The notes: generated from the letters alone by a model not told the origin. DNA of 21,273 bases from Paenarthrobacter nitroguajacolicus JCM 14115 (GCA_001313365.1 BBFS01000083.1:1-21273), one strand, 5' to 3'. Positions 1 through 9,353 are shown, numbered from the stretch's first letter. Made by a program: numbers and translations.

Positions 1-1
1 G

Positions 2-115
2 TTGCTGGCGGCGAGGGGCGAAGTAGAGGAGGGCGCGCCGTCGTACGCCATTGACCGCTACAAGCTGCTGGACGTCAACGCCGGCACCACCGGCGGAGCA
101 GGCGGCGACGCCTAA
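2..115 (+). CDS. C-terminal end of an unidentified protein (5' truncated)
   Basis: An open frame enters from the left edge and closes with TAA at 113-115, giving about 37 residues that end in a Gly/Ala-rich tail (NAGTTGGAGGDA). The only distinctive stretch is YAIDRYKLLDVN, and I cannot tie it to a family. Support for coding is that the frame is open from the edge and that a strong hairpin follows 12 nt after the stop. The product is unknown. Confidence 0.5.
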   Translation: MLAARGEVEEGAPSYAIDRYKLLDVNAGTTGGAGGDA

Positions 116-126
116 ACAGCCTGCAT

Positions 127-171
127 GACAAATTGGCGGCAGCGTTCGTGAAGAACGCTGCGCCAATTGTC
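127..171. terminator. Bidirectional stem-loop terminator
   Basis: A long inverted repeat lies here: GACAAATTGGCGGCAGCGTTC pairs with GAACGCTGCGCCAATTGTC around the loop GTGAA, with one or two bulges. It sits between the stop of the leftmost gene and the stop of the convergent YegP-like gene, the usual place for a shared terminator. There is no clear T-tract on either side, as is common in high-GC actinobacteria. Confidence 0.7.
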
Positions 172-197
172 GTTGAGCGGGTTTCGTTGAACCGGAC

Positions 198-389
198 TTA
201 GGTGCCCAGGTTCCTTCTATCGACCACGAAGCCGGTTGCCGCATTCTCGCGAACCGCGTTGATACCAGCCACTACCGCTTTCAGGTTCGGGAACTGTGGC
301 GACACTGCCACTACCGTTCCATCCTCCGCGGTCAGCCGGAACCGGAATGAGTTGGTTCCTGCCTTGAGAATTTCAAAACTGCCAGCCAT
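198..389 (-). CDS. YegP/DUF1508 family small protein
   Basis: This 63-residue protein is a single DUF1508 (YegP-like) repeat. It shows the family pattern of an N-terminal F-E-I-x-K strand, then F-R-F-R-L, then a G-T-V-V-A-x-S strand, and a helix with G-I-x-x-V-R-x-N-A before a final V-V-D. The family fold is a small beta-alpha unit of unknown biochemical role; E. coli YegP carries two repeats and this gene carries one. It is convergent with the leftmost gene and divergent from mocA, so it is probably monocistronic. It contains no long G/C run and reads without interruption. It has no evident link to purine metabolism. Confidence 0.88.
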   Translation of the reverse strand: MAGSFEILKAGTNSFRFRLTAEDGTVVAVSPQFPNLKAVVAGINAVRENAATGFVVDRRNLGT

Positions 390-488
390 TTTCCCCCTGT
401 TCTTTCACGCGACACTGCGTATCCGAGCTGACTTCATAACTCCCTCACCGACCATATCGGCCAATTCAGACCACCAAAAGCCCTACTG

Positions 489-508
489 ATCGGTAATTTA
501 CAACCGAT
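489..508. promoter_or_regulatory. Inverted repeat upstream of mocA
   Basis: ATCGGT and ACCGAT are separated by 8 nt (AATTTACA) in the 163-bp divergent gap between the YegP-like gene and mocA. A further ATATCGG half-site occurs near 455-461. The AT-rich spacer and position suggest an operator or promoter element. The arms are only 6 bp, so this is tentative. Confidence 0.3.
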
Positions 509-552
509 ATTGGTAGATCTCTTGGAAAGAAACCCAAGGAGCTAGAGACCGC

Positions 553-1198
553 ATGGAGCCCCCCCGCGCGTATCGTGAGGATATGACTGACACCGGCACG
601 GCCCCCACCACGGGCGTGCTCCTCGCTGCAGGCGCCGGAACACGGCTGGGTCGCGGCCCCCCCAAGGCGCTTCTCCCTTTCCGGGGGCAGGACCCTGGTG
701 GAAGTACTCGCCGACACGCTGTTCGACGGCGGATGCCGCGAGGTTGTTGTGGTGCTCGGCGCTGAGGCCGACCATGTCCGCCGAAGCACCGATTTGGGCA
801 CGCATGTGGTGGTCGAGAACGAAAATTGGGCCAAGGGAATGGCCGGCTCTTTCCGCGCCGGCATTGATGCGGCCATGGCAGGCAACAGCATCATGGTGGC
901 GCTGGTGGACCAGCCCGGGTTAACCCTGACGGCGGTGAGCAGGTTGCTGGGCAGCCACCGTCCCGGCCGGGTCACCGCAGCCGCCTACCCTGATGAGTCC
1001 GGCCATCTGAAGCGTCGGCACCCGGTGATTTTCGACGTCGGACTCCGCTCCGAAGCGGCTGCAGCCGCCAATGGCGACACGGGCGCGCGTTCGTTCCTGA
1101 AGGCGCATCCGGGGCTCGTGGATCTGGTGGACTGCAGCGACCTCTGCTCCGGCGAGGACCTGGACACGAAGGACCAGCTGCATCTCTTGGAAGGGTAG
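553..1198 (+). CDS. mocA: MocA-like molybdenum cofactor cytidylyltransferase (one frameshift)
   Basis: This is an NTP-transferase of the MobA/MocA fold. It would convert Mo-molybdopterin and CTP to the cytosine dinucleotide cofactor needed by xanthine dehydrogenase-type enzymes. The nucleotide-binding loop LLAAGAGTRLGRG lies near residues 23-35 and is followed by PKALLPFRG. Later come ENENWAKGMAGS and the DQPGL motif typical of MocA. At about 656 a C7 run adds one proline (GPPK for GPK), and at about 676 a G5 where G4 is expected shifts the frame before the TLVEVLADTL helix; the rest then reads to TAG at 1196. Two starts are possible. ATG 553 has AAGGAG 11 nt upstream; ATG 583 gives the usual family N-terminus. 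Its role fits the xdh genes on the opposite strand. Confidence 0.85.
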
Positions 1199-1245
1199 AG
1201 GCAGGTTGGAAGGGTAGCGGCAGGTCGGACGGGTAGCGGCAGGTA
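1189..1245 (+). repeat. Three tandem copies of a 19-bp repeat over the mocA stop codon
   Basis: Units at 1189-1207, 1208-1226 and 1227-1245 follow GGAAGGGTAGMGGCAGGTY, with one or two differences each. The first copy contains the mocA stop codon TAG, and the other two carry TAG at the same place. The array ends 11 bp before the GNAT start codon. Confidence 0.85.
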
Positions 1246-1256
1246 AATTTGGGGAC

Positions 1257-1732
1257 ATGATCCGCATCGCAACTGATGATCCCGCACGCCGGATGTCCAC
1301 CAGCTCCTCAGCGAGCACCTGGCCGATATGTTCGCCACTTCCCCCCCGGCCGAAAGCGTTCATGCACTGGACCACTCGGCGTTGAAGCATGAGTCGATGA
1401 CGTTCTGGACAGCCCGGGAGGACGGCGTTCTGCTGGGTTGTGGAGCCTTGAAGGCCTTGTCCTCCGGGCACGCCGAGATCAAGTCAATGCGCACTGCTTC
1501 CCTTGCCCGCGGACGTGGAGTGGCCACCCAAATGCTGGAACACATCGTGGCCGAAGCCGCCCGGATGGGTTACGAGCGGGTGAGCCTTGAAACGGGAACC
1601 GAGGACTACTTCGCCCCCCCCGCCCGCCGACTGTACGCCAGGCACGGATTCACGGAGTGCCCGCCCTTCGGGGGGGATTACACCCTGGACCCCAACAGTG
1701 TGTTCATGGAGCTCGCCGTCTCCCCCAAGTAG
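1257..1732 (+). CDS. GNAT family N-acetyltransferase, YsnE-like (one frameshift)
   Basis: This is a GNAT acetyl-CoA-dependent N-acetyltransferase. The central part shows the GNAT core: a strand with GCGALK, an E-I-K-S-M-R-T strand, and the acetyl-CoA loop ARGRGVATQML. The C-terminal half has LETG, then F-A-P-A-R-R-L-Y-x-R-x-G-F and a DPNSVFME ending, as in the B. subtilis YsnE group. The best start is ATG 1257 (MIRIATDDPA). To join it to the main frame, one C must be restored near 1290 (GCCGG for GCCCGG), giving DVHQLLSEHLADMF. A C8 run near 1613 and a G7 run near 1675 each add one in-frame codon. The substrate is unknown. It follows mocA on the same strand, but any link to purines is only by position. 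Confidence 0.8.
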
Positions 1733-1746
1733 CCGTCCCCCCAAGT

Positions 1747-1797
1747 AAGTCGCAGTTAAGCGCGTTCTGACGGCTCAAAACGCGCTCTGCTGCGACC
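1747..1797. terminator. Bidirectional hairpin between GNAT and xdh
   Basis: GTCGCAG and AGCGCGTT on the left pair with AACGCGCT and CTGCGAC on the right, with a 3-nt internal loop and an 11-nt apical loop. It lies between the convergent ends of the GNAT gene and the molybdenum hydroxylase, so it probably ends both transcripts. Confidence 0.65.
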
Positions 1798-1832
1798 TAG
1801 TTGGTTGGCACGGGACAGGGGGGTTAGTTGGG

Positions 1833-4667
1833 TTAGACGGGTGCAGTGGTGCGGTCGCGGAGGGCCAGGTAAATCTTGTCCCGCGCGATGGGCAGCTCGC
1901 CGAAGCGGATCCCGGTGGCGTTGCGGATCGCGTTGGCCAGCGCGGGAGCCACGGGGTTGAACGGGCTCTCGCTCATGGACTTGGCACCGAGGGGACCCGT
2001 GGAGTCGTTGGTGGTGGCGAAATAGACCTCACTGCGTGGAACGTCCGCGAACGACGGAATATGGTACTGCCGCAGGATGTCCGTGGTGACGCGTCCGGCG
2101 TCGTCCACTTTCACTTCCTCGTAAAGCACCGCACCCAGGGCCTGCGCAATGCCGCCCTCGATCTGCCCCCCCGACACTGCCGCGGATTCACCACCACACC
2201 GGCGTCGGCGGCCTGGACACTCTGCAGGATCCGCAGCTCACCGGTTCCTGTATTAACAGCAACCCGGAAGCCGTGAACGTTGAACGCGACCGACCGCGGA
2301 GTCCCTCCCCAGTTGCCGTCCGTGGCGAGTCGAACGCCTTGCAGCCGGGCGGCGTCGACGATTTCCGTCAGCGGTACCGTGCGATCTCCGCATTCAACGG
2401 CGCCGTCCACCAAGCGGCAATCGGTCAAGGCGGCTCCGGTCAGTGAAGCCGCGACCGTCTGGATCCGGGTGGCGAGTTCCAGCGCCGCACCCAACGTCGC
2501 CTTACCTGCCACCACGGTTCCGGCCGAACCGAACGCGCCGGTGTCGTGCTCCAGGAGGTCGGTATCGGACTGTCGGACCGTCACTTTGGACGCCGTCGTC
2601 GCCAAGGCCGTGGCAGCCAATTGCGCATGGACGGTTGTGGTGCCGTTCCCGAATTCCGCAGTACCGACGTCGACGGCGAACCTTCCGTTCGCCTCCAGGC
2701 TCACCCGGGTGTGGGCAAAGTGGCCGCGGGGGCGGAACGGTGTCGATCATGGACAGGGCTGAGCCCTCCCCCCCGACCACCCAATCCGGCCCCCCCAGGT
2801 CATCCAAACCGGCTGCCCGGTAGCGTTCCTTGCCGCGGTCCAGAGCGTCCCGCACCAAGGAAACGCACTGGTCCAGGCCGTAGCTTCCGTAGTGGACGTC
2901 TTCCTCGGGCTCGGGTGTTGTGGAGAGCATGTGATCGCCGGGCCGGACCATGTTCTTGAGCCGGAACTCAAGCGGATCCATCCCGATGCCGATGGCGAGT
3001 TCGTCAATGGCAGACTCGATCGCGAAGATCATCTGGCTCAGACCATACCCACGGAAAGCACCCGCGGGGCACGTGTTGGTGTAGACGGCGTGTGCGTCCA
3101 CTTTCTTGTTCACGCACTTGTAGACGGCCAAGGACTCTCCACACCCGTGGAACATCACGCCGGTGCGTGGTTTCCGTAGCACCGGTGTTGGTGAGGACGT
3201 TCAACTGCAACGCAGTGAGCGAACCATCGCGGCTGGCCCCGGCCTTAAGGTGAATGGTGAAGGGGGGGTGCCGGGTGGTAGTCGCCGTGAACTGCTCGGT
3301 CCGGGTGAACTCCAGCTGCACGGGCTTCCGGAGTGCAAGGGCTGCGAGGGCCACCAGGTCCTCGGTGAGGACTTCCTGCTTGCCACCGAAGCCGCCGCCA
3401 ACCCGGCCTGCCACCACGCGGATGCTCTCTGGCGGCAGGTTGAACACCCGGCTCAGCGTCCGCTTCACCAGGAAAGGTACCTGCGTGGAGGAACGGATCA
3501 TCAAGCGGCCGTCTTCATCCAGCCAGGCAATGGAGGCGTGGGTTTCCATCGCCACGTGCTGCACGCGCTGCGTCTTGTACGTGTGCTCGTGAATGAAGTC
3601 TGCGGCCGCAAAGCCGTCGGCCACGCTGCCCAGTTCGGCATGGACCTCGGCCACCACGTTCTGGAGCGGGCGGGAAATGCGGGAGAAGACGCCGTCCTTT
3701 TCTCCATGAATTGCCGGGGCACCGGGAGGATGGCCTCCTGCGGAGTGAACACGGGCTCCAAGGGTTCGTACTGCACGGTCAACGCCCGGGCACCGGCCTC
3801 AGCTGCGCCCACGGATTCGGCTACGACGGCGGCAACCCTCTGCCCGATGAACCGCACCACGTTGTCCAGCACGCGCGTATCGTCCGGGTCGTCGGTGTAA
3901 TTCTCGTGTTGGGCACTGGAAAACAGCAGCTGCGGTGCGTCTTCGTGGGTGAAGACCGCCACGACGCCGGGAACAGCCAAGGCGGGAGCCTTGTCGATGG
4001 ACACGATGCGGGCATGCGGATGCGGCGAACGCAGGAGCTTCATGTGCAGCAGGCCCGGGAGTTGTTCCGCCGGGACATCGAGGGCATAGCGGGCGGTTCC
4101 TGTCACCACGGCCTGCCCGGCGGGGGGCGGGAACGTTGTCCCCCCCGAGCTGGCCGGGTGTGGCTGGGACTGCGGCAACTGACTGCGCCCCTGAAACGTC
4201 CGCTCCGGCGTCGTGCTGGTGATCGCCGCTGTGGCCGCCGGCGTGACCGCAGACCGCGTCCGCAATGGAGCGGTAACCGGTGCAGCGGCACAGGTTGCCC
4301 TTGAGGTTCCGGGGGGGCAGGTTGGCGCGTTGCTCGTCGTCGAACGTCACGGCCGTCATCATCATGCCCGCCGTGCAGAAGCCGCATTGGAAGCCTGGGC
4401 CTCCAGGAACTGCTCCTGCACAGGGTGTAGTTCGCCGTCCTTGGACAGGCCTTCGATGGTGGTGACCGCTTTGCCTTCGGCGCGGACTGCCGGGTAGATG
4501 CAGCTGTGGACGGGTGTGCCGTCGACGTGCACGGTGCAGGCACCGCAGTCGCCGCCGTCGCAGCCCTTCTTGACGCCGAGGTTGCCCTCCTCGCGGAGGA
4601 AGGTGCGGAGGCATTGTCCGGGGCGGGGTGTGCCCTGCGAGGCAGAACCGTTGATCTCAATTGCCAT
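1833..4667 (-). CDS. Xanthine/hypoxanthine dehydrogenase-type enzyme, fused 2Fe-2S and molybdopterin domains (several frameshifts)
   Basis: The product would hydroxylate a purine such as hypoxanthine or xanthine at a molybdenum centre. The N-terminus carries the plant-type 2Fe-2S pattern with C36, C41, C44 and C56, then the second cluster (QCGFC and CRCTGY). A linker leads without a stop into the Mo-binding region (VTGTARYALDVP, GGGFGGKQ, AFRGYG, GAKSMSES). At about 945 codons without a FAD domain it resembles E. coli XdhD in layout. The start is ATG 4667, with AAGGAGG 6 nt upstream, overlapping the FAD gene by 11 nt. The frame breaks near 4394 (a G missing), 4131, about 3685, 3160-3185 (two C missing), 2732 and 2166. 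Runs at 4308 and 4141 add in-frame residues. Conserved motifs lie on both sides of every break, so I take the gene as intact in the organism. Xanthine is the likeliest substrate from context; a related N-heterocycle cannot be excluded. Confidence 0.87.
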
Positions 4668-5597
4668 TGCGAGCCTCCTTCTGCTGGGTGCTTGGAACGG
4701 CTGGCTGGGTGGACGGCTGGGGCGAGGTGTTATGCGGCGGCCAGAAATCACCGGAAACGGTCATTGATTCGCCCAGCAGCTCGGCCCGGATTTCCTCGGC
4801 CAGCTTGAACGTCATGTCGCGCCGCCATGCAGGCAGCCCATGAATATCGTCGTGGTACAGCGGCCACGGAATGGAATCGCCGACGGCGTCAGCCAGGGTC
4901 CCGGCGTCGGGAACCTGACCGGCGGGGGAACCTCAGTTGTACCGGCCTTTTGGTGGAAGCAGTCACCGTGATGACCAAACCGCCGTCGGGGTCGAGCCGC
5001 CCGATCAGCAGCACGCCGGAGCGGCCCAGGTTGCTGAGCGACAAGCGCCGGAAGGCAACCCTGGCGGAGAGTGCGCCGGCGGGCAGATGGATGCTGCGGA
5101 GCAACTCCCCCCCGGTGCCAGCACAGTCTGCATATCGCCTGTGACGACGTCGGCCACCGGAGCCTGCGGCTGGTGCCGTCGGGGCTGAGGATGGTGCTAC
5201 GCCGTCGAGTCCTGCGCAGAGTGATGTCATGGGCCTGCCGGCAGGCCGGTGCAAATGTTGCCGCCCACCGTGGACATGTTCCAGATCTTGAACGAGGCCA
5301 CGAACGAATCGCAGCACGGGCGGATCAGCGCCAAGCCAGGCCACTCGCGCTGGCGGATTCCGCGGTTTGTGGCAGGGCGTAAAGTTCGGCGACGGTGCAG
5401 GTGGCGGCCAGCTCGATGCCTTGGTCAGTGACGGTGATGGCGGGCCACTCCGCTTGGCCGAGGTCAAGGAGCCGTTTGAGGACCGTGCTGCCGTAGGAGA
5501 AAAGGACAGTGCCCCCCCGGCGAGCCAGGCATCGCCGTCGCGCCATTGTGCCGGGTCCGTGGTGGGGGACCACGGCCTCGATGGTGTTCATGTCCAT
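4657..5597 (-). CDS. FAD-binding subunit of molybdenum hydroxylase, CoxM/YgfM-like (several frameshifts)
   Basis: This is the flavin subunit that would pass electrons from the 2Fe-2S centres of the next gene to the final acceptor. Recognisable parts, after restoring the frame, are the FAD loop WLAGGTVLFSYG near residue 25-35, the second FAD motif STVGGNICTGLPAGP, a middle stretch LLRSIHLPAGALSARVAFRRLS, and the C-terminal DDIHGLPAWRRDMT with LAEEIRAEL seen in CO-dehydrogenase-type medium subunits. The start is ATG 5597, preceded by AGGAGG, and it overlaps the xdhC stop by 10 nt. The end is TGA 4657-4659 inside the start of the Fe-S/Mo gene. Frame breaks fall near 5573/5512 (compensating), about 5350, 5233, about 5190, 5106 and about 4920. 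Length is about 313 codons, normal for the family. Confidence 0.83.
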
Positions 5598-6849
5598 GGG
5601 TCCTCCTGAGTGAGGTATTGGGCTGCCGCGTGAGTCGGGGCTGAGTGGATCGGGCCGGTGCTGTCCTTGAGCGACGGGAACCCGGGTGCCTTGGAAGTCT
5701 TCTGGCCAGTTCCACGCTCAGCGATGATTTCTGCCGTGATGGAAACTGCTACTTCGGCAGGAGTCACGGCGCCGAGGTTCAGCCCGATGGGCGAATGCAA
5801 CCGGTCCAAGGACTCCGGCGGAGTGCCTGCCTCAAGCAAGGCCTCGATCCGTTGGCGGTGACTGCGACGGGAACCCATCGCACCGACGTACGCCAGGTTC
5901 AACCGGAGGGCGCCCTCAAGCAACGGGATATCGAATTTGGGGGTCGTGAGTCAGGATGCACACCACTGTGCGGGAATCGATGCGCCCTGCGGCTGCCTCG
6001 GTGTCCAGGTAACGGTGTGGCCAATCGGTGACCACTTGGTCTGCGCCTGCGAAGCGGCTTTGCGTCGCGAAGGCAGGCCGCGCGTCGCACAGCGTGACGT
6101 TGTATCCGAGGAGTTGCCCGGCCGGGAGCAGGGCCGCTCCGAAATCGTTGGCGCCGAAGATCAGCATCCGAGCTGCCGGCAAACGGCTTTCCACGAACAA
6201 GGTGATGGCTCGGGCTGCGTTTCCTCTTGTGGGGGGGCAAAGCCAACCGCTCGGTAGTGACCCACCCATCGATGCACCCCTCGGGCGGGGGGGCCAGCCG
6301 GACCAACCCGGCGCGGCCACCTTGGAGCAGGGGGGGCTCAACCTGGGCGGCGGCGGCAAAAAGTGTGGAGGGGTGGTCGCCCAGCAATTTGGCCAGTTCC
6401 TCGGATTCCATGGTCCGGAACCTCACAGGATCGTTGACCACCATGACTCCACCCTGACCATCGAGCCGGCGGATCAGGGCTGCAGGGCGCTGAGTTTCAG
6501 CAAAAACAGACAGTTCAGGCGATCCTGCCCGGAGCGGCTGGATGTGGACTTCCAGTTCTCCTCCGCAGGTGAGACCGACGGCGAACGCATCCTCGGCACT
6601 GTAGCCAAAAGACTCAAGGCGAGGGCCGCCGTCGCGCATTGCTTCCAAGGCCGCCTCCACCACGGCACTTTCCACGCAACCTCCGGACAAGCTGCCCAGG
6701 ATTTCGCCGTTTTCGGAGACCATCATGGACGTCCCCCCCATGGGCCGCGGCACGGAGCCTCCGGTCCCCCCCACGATCGTGGCCACAGCACACAGTTGGC
6801 CGGAGACCGCAGGCCGCCAGCTGCCCAGTGAAGGCATCAGATCCAGCAT
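5588..6849 (-). CDS. xdhC: XdhC/CoxI family xanthine dehydrogenase maturation factor (two frameshifts)
   Basis: XdhC proteins bind molybdenum cofactor and help insert its sulfurated form into xanthine dehydrogenase. The N-terminal XdhC-CoxI domain is clear: VATIVGGTGGSVPRPMG, then GSLSGGCVESAVVEAA near residues 52-67. The C-terminal Rossmann domain shows MLIFGANDFGAAL, a DARPAFATQSRF strand, LTHDPKFDIP after correction, and YVGAMGSRRSHRQR. The frame breaks near 6231 (G7) and near 5938 (five bases where GACCCCAAA is expected). The start is ATG 6849, with AAGGA upstream. The stop TGA 5588-5590 overlaps the next gene's start, which indicates translational coupling with its partner enzyme. At about 420 codons including extra runs it is a full-length XdhC. 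Confidence 0.88.
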
Positions 6850-6974
6850 GGCAACACATCCTTATTCCAGGTGTCCCGGCCGGGTGGCCCGGCCGGAGCA
6901 GTGCGCGATCTTGCCTCATATTCTCATTTCCAGAGGAGGTAGTCGCGGTTATTCAGTAAAAGTGGGAGTTCATA

Positions 6975-7015
6975 GGAACGGGGGGGCAAGGGCTTCATCT
7001 CCCTGCCCCCGTTCC
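6975..7015. promoter_or_regulatory. Stem-loop in the permease-xdhC gap
   Basis: GGAACGGGGGGGCAAGGG pairs with CTCCCTGCCCCCGTTCC around a short loop. The G arm has seven G but the facing C arm has only five C, so two G bulge out. It may end the permease transcript or lie in the xdhC leader. The unequal arms suggest that the G run was lengthened artificially. Confidence 0.5.
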
Positions 7016-7035
7016 CTGACGGAGCGTCGGTGCCC

Positions 7036-7095
7036 GTCCCTGAATCACCAGGGCCGCCGCCCGCCGTCGTGCCTGTTATTCAGGGACGACGGCGG
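7036..7095 (-). promoter_or_regulatory. Two interleaved, mutually exclusive hairpins upstream of xdhC
   Basis: GTCCCTGAAT (7036-7045) can pair with ATTCAGGGAC (7078-7087), and CCGCCGTCGT (7061-7070) can pair with ACGACGGCGG (7086-7095). All four arms are perfect 10-mers. The pairings are interleaved and share 7086-7087, so one RNA cannot form both completely except as a pseudoknot. The element lies between the permease stop and the xdhC start, about 190 nt before xdhC in the transcribed direction. An attenuator or ligand-sensing leader is possible; I recognise no known riboswitch. Confidence 0.45.
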
Positions 7096-7178
7096 ACGCC
7101 TATTCGTGCGGTGGGTACCGGCGGACCGCCGATCGAAGTGCCGGAAATGTATGCCCGCCGGCGCGGGTGCGGCTCCGG

Positions 7179-8758
7179 CTAGACGCCCATCAGCGCGTTG
7201 ATCGGGCCGCGGGCAAAGTAGATGATGAAGCCTGCCGTGACCACCCACATGAGCGGGTGCACCTTCCTGGCCTTGCCCGACGCCGCACTGATCACCGCGA
7301 AGGAGATGAAGCCGACGCCGATGCCGTTGGCGATGGAGTACGTCAGCGGCATGGTCACGATGGTCAGGAATGCAGGGAGGGCGATGGAGAACTTGGTGAA
7401 CTTGATCTCGCGGATCTGCGCCATCATCATCGCACCCACCACCACCAGGCTGACGCCGCAACTTCCAGCGGGACCACCGAGGTGAGCGGCGTGAAGAACA
7501 TGGAGCCCAGGAACAGCAAGCCAGTGACCACCGAGGCCAGGCCGGTTCGTGCGCCTTCGCCGATGCCGCCGCCGAGTCGATGTACACGGTGTTGGACGAA
7601 CCGGACGTTGCGCCGCCCACCACTGCACCCATGCCTTCAACAATGAAGGCTGACTTCAGCTTGGGGGGGAACGTGCCGTCCTTGTGTGCCACGCCTGCGC
7701 TCTTGGCCAGGCCCGTCATGGTGCCCATGGCGTCGAAGAAGTTGGTGAACACCAAGGTGAAGACCAACATCGTCGCAGCCAATCCGCCGATCCTGCGAAG
7801 GAGCCGAAGAGATCGAACTGGCCCACCAAGCTCAGGTCCGGGACGGACACCAATTGGCTCGACAGGATGGGCACGTTGAGGTGCCAGCCGCCGGGGTTGT
7901 CAGCGCTGCCTGGACCGATGCGGAACACGGCCTCGGCAACAGCGGCGAGGACAGTGGTGGCGACGATGCCGATCAGCAGGCCGCCTTGGATCTTGCGTGC
8001 CACGAGGATGCCCATGGTCAGCAGTCCGATGATGAAGACAAGGGTGGGGATGGACGTGATGGAGCCGTTGTCGCCGAGCTGGACCGGTGGGCCGCCCGTT
8101 GTTGCGCGAACGAATCCGGAATCCACAAAGCCGATGAAGGCGATGAACAAGCCGATGCCAACGGTGATGGCGGCCTTGAGTTCCTTCGGGACTGCCTTGA
8201 AGATCGCCGTCCGGGCACCGGTAGCACCGAAGATGACAATCAGGATGCCGTTGATGACCACCAGGCCCATGGCTTCTGGCCATGTGACTTCCTGGATGAC
8301 CGCGACGGCGAGGAACGAGTTGATGCCCAAGCCGGCTGCGAGGCCGAAGGGCAGGTTGGCGACCAAACCGAAAATGATGGTCATGACGCCGGCGGTCAGG
8401 CCTGTGACGGCACCAACCTGTGCAGCTGAAAGCCAGCCGCCAGCGACGTCGGTAGGGGGCGTTTTCCGCCGAGAAGCCACCCAGGATGAGCGGGTTAAGG
8501 ATGACGATGTACGCCATGGTGAAGAAGGTGACCAGGCCGCCGCGGAATTCGCGGGCCAACGTTGAGCCACGCTTCGAGATCTGGAAGAACTTATCCAGGA
8601 AGGAGTTCGACACCGGGGGGGCTTCTTGTTTCCATCTGCCAGGCCGGTTGCCGTGTGCTTTGCCGCTGTGGGCTCTGCGCCGTCTCCTTGGGGGGAAAGA
8701 GCGCAGCCTGCTTTTCAGCTGCTGTCTGCTTTTCAGCGGAATTGTCCAGGATTGTCAT
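7179..8758 (-). CDS. NCS2 family purine permease, AzgA/GhxP type (several frameshifts)
   Basis: This is a multi-pass inner-membrane proton symporter for hypoxanthine, guanine or adenine. It is assigned to the AzgA branch from TFFTMAYIVILNP near the first helix, GLGINSF, the hydrophobic run EAMGLVVINGILIVIFG, FTLVFTNFFDAMGT, and SGSSNTVYIDSA. The C-terminus ends PINALMGV before TAG. Runs near 8690 (six), 8614 (seven), 8457 (five for four) and smaller defects near 7785, 7565 and 7462 break the frame. I favour ATG 8758 as start. With two run corrections it gives an N-terminal tail of about 50 residues containing two copies of AEKQ, joined to VSNSFLDKFF. A GTG at 8613 is the shorter alternative. 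It starts 15 nt after the guaD stop, so the two are co-transcribed. Confidence 0.85.
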
Positions 8759-8773
8759 GTCAGCCACCGGGCC

Positions 8774-9275
8774 CTAGTAATCAATCCTGGAATCAAGCGT
8801 GTTCCATGTGTTGAACGGCTGGAGGGCCGCCGGAGCCTGGGGGGGGTCGCCCAGTTCCAGCTTGGCTACCGGCATCAGCGCGTCCCGGTTGTCGTTCTCG
8901 AAGTACTCGTAGAAGACGGCGTCGTCAAAGCCGACGGATGCGGCGTCGTGACGGTCTGCTGCAAAGAACACGCGGTCAACGCGTGCCCAGAGTGCGGAGG
9001 CCAGGCACATGGGGGCATGGCTCGCAGCTGGTGTAGAGGGTTGCTCCGCTGAGATCGAAGGTTCCCAGTTCGCGGCAGGCGTTACGGATGGCCGTGACTT
9101 CTGCGTGTGCGGTGGGATCGTTCGTGGCGGTGACGCGGTTGACGCCTTCGAAGGCTCGTCCGTCCGCGGTGACAATGACGGCGCCGAAGGGGGGGCCCCC
9201 ACTGTTAAGGACATTGGCTGTTGCCAGCTCAATGGATGTGGCCAGGAATTGCTCGGCCGTGACGGTTGTACTCAT
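8774..9275 (-). CDS. guaD: Guanine deaminase, cytidine-deaminase fold (one frameshift)
   Basis: It would deaminate guanine to xanthine in the cytosol. This is the small zinc-dependent type known from B. subtilis GuaD, not the amidohydrolase type of E. coli. The zinc-site pattern is complete: GPPFGAVIV, then HAEVTAIRNA with the catalytic H-A-E, then TSCEPCPMC once the frame is restored. The C-terminal half continues with ADRHDAASVGFDDAVFYEYF and ends IDY. At about 9010 a C5 stands where CCATGCCCATG needs four C, and this splits the gene just at the PCxxC motif. The 7-base run near 9189 adds one proline (PPFG for PFG), and the 8-base run near 8838 adds another. The start is ATG 9275, with AAGGAAG 8 nt upstream. 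Length is about 167 residues, normal for the family. Confidence 0.9.
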
Positions 9276-9353
9276 GTTGCGACTTCCTTAGTGCTGAGGA
9301 AGCCAGGTGACCTGTTTGGGGGCGCTACAGAGAGGAGCTCCAGTTAGCTTGGT

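Noticed and set aside
1833..6849. True pseudogenisation of the xdh operon
   Set aside because: Conserved motifs continue on both sides of each break, with no missense decay or large deletions. All breaks are short indels, mostly in G/C runs.
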